Shown piece by piece: positions 1-6,435 of a stretch of 10,609 nucleotides of DNA; position 1 is the stretch's first letter; each line of letters starts with the position of its first letter. Location: the NCBI GenBank assembly GCA_023430065.1, contig JAEZCG010000103.1, forward strand, positions 1-10,609, in the 5' to 3' direction. The position numbers were made by a program, and so were the translations under genes. The stretch is from Pseudomonadota bacterium. Its GTDB lineage: Bacteria; Pseudomonadota; Gammaproteobacteria; Burkholderiales; SHXO01. The notes beneath the pieces are model-generated. The model was not told the DNA's origin. It searched no databases and worked only from the letters and a program-made list of their open reading frames with translations.

Positions 1-993
1 CTCGTGGCCCTCGATGTCCACGAAGAACACGTACTCCCAGATGCCGGTCTTCGAGGGACGCGACTCCAGGCGCGTCATACTGACCCCGTGCGCCGCGAAC
101 GGTCCGAGCAGCGCGTACATGGCACCGGGCTTGTTTGCCGCCGCCATCACCAGCGAGGTCTTGTCCCGGCCCGATGGCAGCACTGCGTCGTGCCCGAGCA
201 CGACGAAGCGCGTGGTGTTGTTCGGGTTGTCCTCGATGTTGCGCGCGAGCACGTTCAACCCGTACAGCGCTGCGGCGGACTGGCTGCCCAGGGAGGCGGC
301 GTGCGGCTTCTCGGAGGCCAGCCGCGCCCCTTCGGCGTTGCTCACCACTGCCACGCGCTCTGCGCGCGGGAGGTGCTGGTCGAGCCAGCCCTGGCACTGC
401 GCCAGGCTCTGGCCGTGACCATAGACGCGCTCGATGCCTCCCATGTCGCTGTCACGGCTCATCAGGCATTGATGCACCGCCAGCGCCACCTCGCCGCAGA
501 TGCGGGCGCTCGTTGCCAGCAGCAGATCGAGCGTGCGGCCTACGGCGCCTTCGGTGCTGTTCTCCACGGGCACCACGCCATGCCCAGCCTGACGCGCTTC
601 GACCAGGCGGAACACCTCGTCGATGCTGGCACTGGGAATCCCATGCACGCTGGAGCCGAAACGCTTGGCAGCGGCTTCTTCGCTGTAGGTGCCGCGCGGT
701 CCGAGAAAGGCCACCGAGAGCGCGTCCTCGACCGCACGGCAGGCCGAGATGACCTCGGTGAAGAGGCGGTCGACCGACTCACCCGGTAGCGGGCCGCGGT
801 TCGCGGTACGCAGGCGGCGCAGGACCTGCGCCTCCCGTTCCGGCCGGTACACGGGTGCACCGCCCTTGAGTTCGCCGATGCGCGCCGCCAGGCCCGCTCG
901 TTCGTTCACCAGCGCCAGGATGGCGTCGTCCACCTCGTCGATGCGCGCTCTCAGCGCCTCGATGCGCTCGCCAGGCGCCTTCCCGTCGTTCAT
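1..993 (-). CDS. pheA: Bifunctional chorismate mutase/prephenate dehydratase (P-protein), C-terminus cut by window edge
   Basis: Converts chorismate to prephenate and then to phenylpyruvate, the committed branch to phenylalanine, in the cytoplasm. The frame stays open from the ATG at 993 to base 1 (331 codons), and the stop lies outside the window. Residues about 10-95 are an AroQ-type chorismate mutase: R15, R32, K43, R53 and E54 line up with R11, R28, K39, R51 and E52 of the E. coli enzyme. A prephenate dehydratase domain follows, with the signature T261-R262-F263. The ACT regulatory domain is then entered and includes the phenylalanine-binding E310-S311-R312-P313, so feedback inhibition by phenylalanine is expected from the family. 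GGAGG at 999-1003, 5 nt before the ATG, supports the start. The gene lies 28 nt after serA. Roughly 25-50 C-terminal residues are missing, judged from usual family length. Confidence 0.96.
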   Translation of the reverse strand, partial: MNDGKAPGERIEALRARIDEVDDAILALVNERAGLAARIGELKGGAPVYRPEREAQVLRRLRTANRGPLPGESVDRLFTEVISACRAVEDALSVAFLGPRGTYSEEAAAKRFGSSVHGIPSASIDEVFRLVEARQAGHGVVPVENSTEGAVGRTLDLLLATSARICGEVALAVHQCLMSRDSDMGGIERVYGHGQSLAQCQGWLDQHLPRAERVAVVSNAEGARLASEKPHAASLGSQSAAALYGLNVLARNIEDNPNNTTRFVVLGHDAVLPSGRDKTSLVMAAANKPGAMYALLGPFAAHGVSMTRLESRPSKTGIWEYVFFVDIEGHE

Positions 994-1021
994 CCCTTCC
1001 TCCCCTTCCACCTCCCGCGAC

Positions 1022-2209
1022 TCAGACGGGCACGTAGCGCACGTTGAGCACGCCCTCGATGCGACACAGGGCCTGCACCACCTCGGGCGTGACCGCACTG
1101 TCCACGTCCACCAAGGTGTAGGCCATCTCCCGCTTGGACTTGTTGAGCATATTGTGGATGTTCAGTCCCGCGCCCGCCAGCATGGAGGAGATCTGGCCCA
1201 GCATGTTGGGTACGTTGACGTTGGCGATGGCGAGCCGGTAGGGCGACTCCCGTTGCATCGACACGTCCGGGAAGTTGACCGCGTTGCGCACGTTGCCGTG
1301 CTCGAGGTAGTCGCGCAGTTGATTGGCCACCATCACTGCGCAGTTGTCCTCCGCCTCCCGCGTGGATGCCCCCAGGTGCGGCAGCGCCACCGCGCCATGC
1401 AGGTCGACCAGCCTCTCGCTGGGAAAGTCGCAGACGTAGGCGGCCAGGCGCTTGGACCTGAGCGCATCGGCGACGGCGGCCGTGTCCACGATGTCCTCGC
1501 GGGCGAAGTTGAGCAGCACGCTACCGTGGCGCATCAGCGCCAGTCGCTCGGCGTTGACCAGGGCACGGGTGGCCGGCAGCAGCGGAACGTGCACGGTGAT
1601 GAACTCGCTCGACTTGAACACTTCGTCGATGCCGTGCGCCTTGCGCACCTGGGAGGGAAGGCTCCAGGCGGCCTCCACCGTGATCTCCGGATCGTAGCCC
1701 AGCACCTGCATGCCGAGCTTGATCGCCGCGTCCGCCACCAGGCTGCCGATGCGGCCCAGGCCGATCACGCCCAGCGTGCGGCCGGGCAGCTCGACGCCCG
1801 CGTAGTGCTTCTTGCCCTTCTCCACCAGTTCCGCGAGTTCCTCGTCGGTGCCCCGCAATCCGTCCACGAATCGCAGCGCGGGCAGGATGTTGCGCGCCGC
1901 CATCAGCAGGCCGGCCAGCACCAGCTCCTTGACCGCATTCGCATTGGCGCCAGGCGCGTTGAACACCGGCACGCCGCGTCGGCTCATGGCGTCGACCGGG
2001 ATGTTGTTGGTCCCCGCTCCTGCACGACCGATGGCGCAGACCGAGTCGGGAATCGTCATCGCGTGCAAGTCCTGGGAACGGACCAGGATCGCGTGGGGTG
2101 CATCCTGCGCGTCCCCGATCTCATAGCGCTCGGGCGGCAACAGATCGAGTCCGGCGCGCGAGATGGCGTTCAGGGTCAGCACGCGCAGGCGCTGCAGGGG
2201 TTCGTTCAT
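1022..2209 (-). CDS. serA: D-3-phosphoglycerate dehydrogenase with C-terminal ACT domain
   Basis: Oxidises 3-phosphoglycerate to 3-phosphohydroxypyruvate with NAD, the first step of serine synthesis. The protein is 395 aa (E. coli SerA is 410). A substrate domain is split by a Rossmann domain with the dinucleotide motif GLGRIG at 150-155. The catalytic triad of the D-2-hydroxyacid dehydrogenases appears as R237 (in NFARED), probably E265 (in DFPSER) and H278 (in LPHLGAS). Residues about 320-395 form one ACT domain, the usual serine-binding regulatory module. The loop between E265 and H278 is about 10 residues shorter than in E. coli, typical of the subfamily with CDFPS and LPHLGAST motifs. 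I chose ATG 2209 because GAGGA lies 11 nt upstream; the alternative TTG at 2227 lies over that site. It sits 27 nt after serC, whose enzyme takes its product. A related 2-hydroxyacid substrate cannot be excluded. Confidence 0.9.
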   Translation of the reverse strand: MNEPLQRLRVLTLNAISRAGLDLLPPERYEIGDAQDAPHAILVRSQDLHAMTIPDSVCAIGRAGAGTNNIPVDAMSRRGVPVFNAPGANANAVKELVLAGLLMAARNILPALRFVDGLRGTDEELAELVEKGKKHYAGVELPGRTLGVIGLGRIGSLVADAAIKLGMQVLGYDPEITVEAAWSLPSQVRKAHGIDEVFKSSEFITVHVPLLPATRALVNAERLALMRHGSVLLNFAREDIVDTAAVADALRSKRLAAYVCDFPSERLVDLHGAVALPHLGASTREAEDNCAVMVANQLRDYLEHGNVRNAVNFPDVSMQRESPYRLAIANVNVPNMLGQISSMLAGAGLNIHNMLNKSKREMAYTLVDVDSAVTPEVVQALCRIEGVLNVRYVPV

Positions 2210-2220
2210 CGGCGTCGGTA

Positions 2221-2225
2221 TCCTC
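2221..2225 (-). promoter_or_regulatory. Ribosome binding site deciding the serA start
   Basis: GAGGA on the minus strand, 11 nt before the ATG at 2209. It overlaps the first codons of the longer reading frame that would begin with TTG at 2227, which argues against that longer start. Confidence 0.55.
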
Positions 2226-2236
2226 AACGGCGGCGG

Positions 2237-3316
2237 TCAGCCGTGCGTGCGTGCGAATTCGCGCATGAACTCCACCAGCGTGCGCACGCCCTCGATGGGC
2301 ATGGCGTTGTAGATGGAGGCGCGCATGCCGCCCACCGAACGGTGGCCTTTGAGCTGGAGCAGCCCATGCTGCTTCGCCGCCTCGAGGAAGGGCCCATCGA
2401 GATCCGGGGACGGCAACGTGAACGGCACGTTCATGCGCGAGCGGTCCTCGGGCGCCACCGGGTTGCGATAGAAGCCGCCACCGTCGATCAGGTCGTAGAG
2501 CAGTTGAGCCTTGGCGACGTTGGTCTGTTCCATCTGCACCAGACCCCCGCGCGCCTTCAGCCACTGGAACACCAGCCCGGCGATGTAGATCGCGTAGGTG
2601 GGCGGCGTGTTGTACATGGAGTCGGCATCGGCCTGCACCTTGTAATCGGCAACGGACGGCGTACCGGCCGCCGCATGGCCGATCAGGTCTTCGCGCACGA
2701 TGACGATGGTCAATCCGGCCGGCCCGATGTTCTTCTGTGCGCCGGCATAGATCAGGCCGAAGCGCGACACGTCCAGCGGACGCGACAGCAGGCTCGACGA
2801 CAGGTCGCATACCAGCGGCACCGCACCAGTGTCGGGGATCCAGTGAAACTCGACGCCGCCGATCGTCTCGTTACCGGTGTAGTGCACATAGGCGGCGTCG
2901 GGCGACAATTTCCACTGCTCGCGCGGTGGCGCGTAGGTGAAGCTGCGTTCCTGGCTGCTCGCGGCGATGTTCACGTCGCAGAACCGCTTCGCCTCACCAA
3001 TCGCCTTTTTTGCCCACTCGCCCGTATGGACATAGTCCGCACACGTCTTGCCACGCAGCAGGTTCATCGGAATCGTCGCGAACTGCAGGGATGCACCACC
3101 TTGCAGGAACAGCACCTTGTAGCCGGAGGGAATGGCCAGCAGTTCGCGCAGGTCGGCTTCGGCGGTCTCGGCGATCTCGATGAATTCCTTGCCGCGATGG
3201 CTCATCTCCATCACCGACATGCCCGACCCGTGCCAGTCGAGCATCTCGTCCTGTGCCCGGCGCAGCACCTCTTCCGGCAGAACCGCCGGACCTGCACTGA
3301 AATTGAACACCCGCAT
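2237..3316 (-). CDS. serC: Phosphoserine aminotransferase
   Basis: PLP-dependent class V aminotransferase that converts 3-phosphohydroxypyruvate and glutamate to phosphoserine and 2-oxoglutarate, the second step of serine synthesis. In many proteobacteria it also serves pyridoxal phosphate synthesis through 4-phosphohydroxythreonine. The protein is 359 aa (E. coli SerC is 362). It opens with the family hallmark [15 protein letters not shown]. It has the early [10 protein letters not shown] motif and the PLP-binding lysine K195 in [11 protein letters not shown] (K198 in E. coli). It ends with the [14 protein letters not shown] block that contacts substrate. Two ATGs lie close together at 3322 and 3316. 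AAGGA at 3323-3327 touches the first and is 6 nt from the second, so 3316 is preferred. The gene is 57 nt downstream of gyrA and 27 nt upstream of serA, consistent with co-transcription. Confidence 0.97.
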   Translation of the reverse strand: MRVFNFSAGPAVLPEEVLRRAQDEMLDWHGSGMSVMEMSHRGKEFIEIAETAEADLRELLAIPSGYKVLFLQGGASLQFATIPMNLLRGKTCADYVHTGEWAKKAIGEAKRFCDVNIAASSQERSFTYAPPREQWKLSPDAAYVHYTGNETIGGVEFHWIPDTGAVPLVCDLSSSLLSRPLDVSRFGLIYAGAQKNIGPAGLTIVIVREDLIGHAAAGTPSVADYKVQADADSMYNTPPTYAIYIAGLVFQWLKARGGLVQMEQTNVAKAQLLYDLIDGGGFYRNPVAPEDRSRMNVPFTLPSPDLDGPFLEAAKQHGLLQLKGHRSVGGMRASIYNAMPIEGVRTLVEFMREFARTHG

Positions 3317-3322
3317 CGTCAT

Positions 3323-3327
3323 TCCTT
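3323..3327 (-). promoter_or_regulatory. Ribosome binding site deciding the serC start
   Basis: AAGGA on the minus strand directly abuts an ATG at 3322 and lies 6 nt before a second in-frame ATG at 3316. The spacing selects the second ATG, which also matches the family N-terminus. Confidence 0.6.
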
Positions 3328-3373
3328 GCCCGGTACCCGGCGGTGCCGCCGCCGTTCGTCCCACCCTGCCCGT

Positions 3374-5986
3374 CTAATCGGGAGAACCCGCCTCCGGGGA
3401 CGCGGCGCTCTCGCCCTCCGGCGCATTGCCGTCGTCCGCAGCGCCGTTCTCGTCCGTCTCGATCACGCGCTCCAGGCCTGCCAGCTTCTCGTCGGTGTCC
3501 AGCCCGATCAGCGTGACCCCCTGCGTGGCCCGGCCCAGCTCGCGGATCTCGGAGACGCGCGTGCGGATGAGCACCCCGCCGGTGGTGATCAGCATCACCT
3601 CGTCCTGGGGCAGAACCAGTCGCGCTGCGACCACCTTGCCGTTGCGCGGCGTGGTCTGGATCGCGATCATGCCCTGCGTGCCGCGGCCGTGCCGCGTGAA
3701 CTCGCTGACCGGAGTGCGCTTGCCGAAGCCGTTCTCGGTGGCGATCAGCACCGGCTTGGTCTCGTCGTCGCACACGACGAGCGAGATCACCTGCTGATCC
3801 GCACCGAGTGTCATGCCGCGCACCCCATGGGCCTCGCGGCCCATCGGGCGGACATCCTGCTCCGAGAATCGCACGGCCTTGCCGCCGTCGGAGAAGAGCA
3901 TCACATCGTGATGGCCGTCCGTGACCGCCACACCGACCAGGCGGTCGCCCTCGTCCAGGCTCACCGCGATGATGCCGCTGGGCCGTGGACGCGAGAAATC
4001 GGTCAGCGGCGTCTTCTTGACCGTGCCATTGGCGGTGGCCATGAACACATAGTGCGCATCGTCGAAGGTCTTGACCGGCAGTACCGCCGTGATCTTCTCG
4101 CCATCGGCCAGCGGCACCAGGTTGTTGATCGGCTTGCCCCTGCTCTGCCGGCCGCCCTGCGGCGCCTCGTACACCTTGATCCAGTACACCCGCCCGCGGC
4201 TGGAGAAGCACAAGATGTAGTCGTGCGTGTGTGCGACGAACAGGTGTTCGACGAAATCGTCTTCCTTGGTCGCCGTCGCCAGCTTGCCGCGCCCGCCGCG
4301 GCGCTGCGCGCGGTACTCGCCCAGCGGCTGCGACTTCACGTAGCCGGCGTGAGACAGGGTGACCACCACGTCGGCCGGAGCGATCAAGTCCTCGAGGTTG
4401 ATGTCCTGGGCGTTGACCTGGATCTCGCTTCGACGCTTGTCGCCGAACTGTTCGCGGATCGCCCGCAGCTCCTCCACGATGATGGCGGTGATGCGTTCGG
4501 GGCGTGCGAGGATGTCGAGCAGGTCGACGATCCTGTCCATGACCTCGCGGTATTCGTCGAGAATCCTGTCGCGCTCGAGCGCGGTCAGGCGCTGCAGCTG
4601 CATCTCGAGTATGCGCTGCGCCTGGGTCTCGGACAGCCGGTACAGGCCATCGGGCTGCAGCCCCATCTCTCGCACCAGCCCTTCGGGCCGCGCCTGCTCG
4701 GCGCCGGTGCGTGCCAGCATCTCGCCGACCAGCGCGGAGCGCCATGCCCTGCCCAGCAGGGCTGCCCGCGCCTCCGCCGGCGACGGCGAGGCCTTGATCA
4801 ACTCGATCATCTCGTCCACGTTCGACAGGGCGACGGCCAACCCTTCGAGGATGTGGGCGCGGTTGCGTGCCTGGCGCAACTCGAACACGGTGCGCCGCGT
4901 GACCACCTCGCGCCGGTGGCGCAGGAATGCCTCCAGCAGCGCCTTGAGGTCGAGCACGCGCGGCTGGCCATCCACCAGGGCGACCATGTTCATGCCGAAG
5001 GTGTCCTGCATCTGCGTGTCTTTGTACAGATTGTTCAGGACCACTTCGGGCACTTCGCCGCGCTTCAGTTCGATGACCACGCGCATGCCCGACTTGTCGG
5101 ATTCGTCGCGGATCTCGGAGATGCCTTCCAGCTTCTTCTCGCGCACCAGCTCGCCGATGCGCACGAGCAGGTTCGCCTTGTTGACCTGATAGGGCAGCTC
5201 GTCGATGATCAGCGCGGAGCGGTTGCCCTTGTCGAGTTCCTCGACGTGGGTACGGGCGCGCATGACCACTCGCCCACGGCCGGTGCGGTAACCCTCGCGC
5301 ACCCCCTCCAGTCCGTAGATGATCCCGTACGTCGGAAAATCAGGCGCCGGCACGATCTGCATCAACTCGTCGATCGTCAACTCGGGACGCTCGAGCAGCG
5401 CCAGGCAGGCGTCGATCGCCTCCCCCAGGTTGTGCGGCGGCACGTTGGTGGCCATGCCCACCGCAATGCCGGTCGAACCGTTGATCAGCAGATTGGGAAT
5501 CTTGCTGGGCAGGACGGCAGGCTCCTCTTCCTTGCCGTCGTAGTTGGGAACGAAGTCGACCGTCTCCTTGTCGATGTCGGCGAGCAGCTCGCCGGCGATC
5601 TTCTGCAGGCGGCACTCGGTGTAGCGCATGGCTGCGGCGTTGTCGCCGTCGATGGAGCCGAAGTTGCCCTGACCGTCGATGAGCGTGTAGCGCAGCGAGA
5701 AGTCCTGCGCCATTCGCACCAACGTGTCGTAGATCGCGGAATCGCCATGCGGGTGGAACTTACCCATGACCTCGCCGACCACGCGTGCACACTTGACATA
5801 CGGCCGGTTCCAGAGGATGTTCGCCTCGTGCATCGCATACAGCACGCGCCGATGAACCGGTTTCAGGCCATCCCTTACGTCGGGCAGCGCGCGTCCCACG
5901 ATCACGCTCATGGCGTAATCGAGATAGGAACGGCGCATCTCCTCTTCCAGGCTGATCGGGAGCGTTTCCTTGGCGAACTGATCCAT
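3374..5986 (-). CDS. gyrA: DNA gyrase subunit A
   Basis: Breakage-reunion subunit of the A2B2 gyrase that introduces negative supercoils. The protein is 870 aa (E. coli GyrA is 875). The N-terminal block with [20 protein letters not shown] is followed by the winged-helix/tower region with catalytic Y122 in RYTE. The quinolone-resistance region reads [11 protein letters not shown] with S83 and D87, the drug-sensitive residues in E. coli numbering. From about residue 530 a beta-pinwheel DNA-wrapping domain carries the GyrA box QRRGGRG starting at Q561, which marks gyrase rather than topoisomerase IV. The C-terminus is an acidic, Ala/Gly/Ser-rich tail. ATG 5986 was chosen over TTG 5992 because the N-terminus then aligns with E. 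coli without a gap. No good Shine-Dalgarno is visible before it. It is the first gene of the minus-strand set. Confidence 0.98.
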   Translation of the reverse strand: MDQFAKETLPISLEEEMRRSYLDYAMSVIVGRALPDVRDGLKPVHRRVLYAMHEANILWNRPYVKCARVVGEVMGKFHPHGDSAIYDTLVRMAQDFSLRYTLIDGQGNFGSIDGDNAAAMRYTECRLQKIAGELLADIDKETVDFVPNYDGKEEEPAVLPSKIPNLLINGSTGIAVGMATNVPPHNLGEAIDACLALLERPELTIDELMQIVPAPDFPTYGIIYGLEGVREGYRTGRGRVVMRARTHVEELDKGNRSALIIDELPYQVNKANLLVRIGELVREKKLEGISEIRDESDKSGMRVVIELKRGEVPEVVLNNLYKDTQMQDTFGMNMVALVDGQPRVLDLKALLEAFLRHRREVVTRRTVFELRQARNRAHILEGLAVALSNVDEMIELIKASPSPAEARAALLGRAWRSALVGEMLARTGAEQARPEGLVREMGLQPDGLYRLSETQAQRILEMQLQRLTALERDRILDEYREVMDRIVDLLDILARPERITAIIVEELRAIREQFGDKRRSEIQVNAQDINLEDLIAPADVVVTLSHAGYVKSQPLGEYRAQRRGGRGKLATATKEDDFVEHLFVAHTHDYILCFSSRGRVYWIKVYEAPQGGRQSRGKPINNLVPLADGEKITAVLPVKTFDDAHYVFMATANGTVKKTPLTDFSRPRPSGIIAVSLDEGDRLVGVAVTDGHHDVMLFSDGGKAVRFSEQDVRPMGREAHGVRGMTLGADQQVISLVVCDDETKPVLIATENGFGKRTPVSEFTRHGRGTQGMIAIQTTPRNGKVVAARLVLPQDEVMLITTGGVLIRTRVSEIRELGRATQGVTLIGLDTDEKLAGLERVIETDENGAADDGNAPEGESAASPEAGSPD

Positions 5987-6088
5987 GTGCAATGCGCTGA
6001 GTGGGCCGCGGCCAGCCGGAACGGCAGACTCGGCGGTGGCGCGCGCGGCTGGGCGGGACCGTCCCCGCGCGTCATTGAAAAGAGCGGA

Positions 6089-6097
6089 AGTTTAACA
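6089..6097 (-). promoter_or_regulatory. Candidate extended -10 promoter for gyrA
   Basis: On the minus strand the sequence TG-T-TAAACT resembles an extended -10 element (4 of 6 matches to TATAAT plus the upstream TG). No recognisable -35 is present. It lies in one of the few AT-rich spots upstream of gyrA and would give a leader of roughly 95 nt. This is a consensus match only. Confidence 0.28.
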
Positions 6098-6133
6098 TGT
6101 GCGTCCGCGCTGACATGGTATGCCGACCGATCA

Positions 6134-6149
6134 GTCGGGGATCCCCGAC
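6134..6149. repeat. 16-bp perfect palindrome GTCGGGGATCCCCGAC
   Basis: An uninterrupted inverted repeat centred between bases 6141 and 6142. The left arm GTCGG also pairs with CCGAC at 6123-6127, and the overlapping CGACGTCG at 6146-6153 is a palindrome too. It has no T-tract, so it is not a terminator. It lies between the candidate promoters of the two divergent genes, a place where a dimeric regulator could bind. Function unknown. Confidence 0.6.
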
Positions 6150-6188
6150 GTCGTGCAGTGGCAACATGCAACAGGGATATCGACAGGC

Positions 6189-6217
6189 TGGAAGCCTCGC
6201 ACCGATACAGATAGAAT
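6189..6217 (+). promoter_or_regulatory. Candidate promoter for the OmpA-family gene
   Basis: TAGAAT at 6212-6217 matches the -10 consensus at 5 of 6 positions. The -35 at the 17-nt spacing (TGGAAG, 6189-6194) matches only 3 of 6. A better -35-like TCGACA (6180-6185) is 26 nt away, which is too far. Transcription from here would leave a leader of about 210 nt. Confidence 0.3.
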
Positions 6218-6423
6218 CGAGCGAACCTGCTCCTTTCGATCAGCGCACGGCTGGACGGAATCGCATCGGCGGCGCAGTACGTGAGCGCGCCCGCCGCGTG
6301 TAGCGCTCGACAGGGTGGCATTCGGTCCGCCCGCGCCGGAATGCTCGCCGCGAGGCCAGCCACGAAAGCGCGAGCGGGTCTGCGTTCGCAACGCGGGCGG
6401 GCGCCCCATCATCAGGTGTGCTA

Positions 6424-6429
6424 GAGGAG
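6424..6429 (+). promoter_or_regulatory. Ribosome binding site of the OmpA-family gene
   Basis: GAGGAG ends 6 nt before the ATG at 6436. It fixes the start there rather than at the in-frame GTG at 6418, and the resulting N-terminus is a clean signal peptide. Confidence 0.8.
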
Positions 6430-6435
6430 TCCTCA

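Larger units (their letters stand above)
5987..6435. other. Divergent intergenic region between gyrA and the OmpA-family gene
   Basis: 449 nt with no convincing gene. Short open frames on both strands have no family resemblance and no ribosome binding sites. It should hold the promoters for gyrA (leftward) and the OmpA-family gene (rightward). I see weak promoter candidates for each, a 16-bp perfect palindrome between them, and a small GCGTT/AACGC hairpin at 6382-6394 in the leader of the rightward gene. Confidence 0.7.

Noticed and set aside
3338..3351. GC-rich hairpin CGGCGG-TG-CCGCCG between gyrA and serC
   Set aside because: The loop is only 2 nt and no T-tract follows on either strand, so it is not an intrinsic terminator. 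The genes look co-transcribed.
689..6214. A 1841-codon open frame on the plus strand across pheA, serA, serC and gyrA
   Set aside because: It lies antisense to four clearly recognisable genes. The translation is rich in His, Arg, Gln, Val and Asp, without any domain. Long antisense frames are a by-product of GC-rich codon use.
6097..6303. 68-codon plus-strand frame in the gyrA-OmpA intergenic region
   Set aside because: It has no Shine-Dalgarno, no recognisable motif, and it overlaps the candidate promoter and the palindrome.
6418..6435. GTG start giving six extra residues on the OmpA-family protein
   Set aside because: GAGGAG at 6424-6429 would lie inside the coding region, and the ATG at 6436 gives a standard signal peptide.
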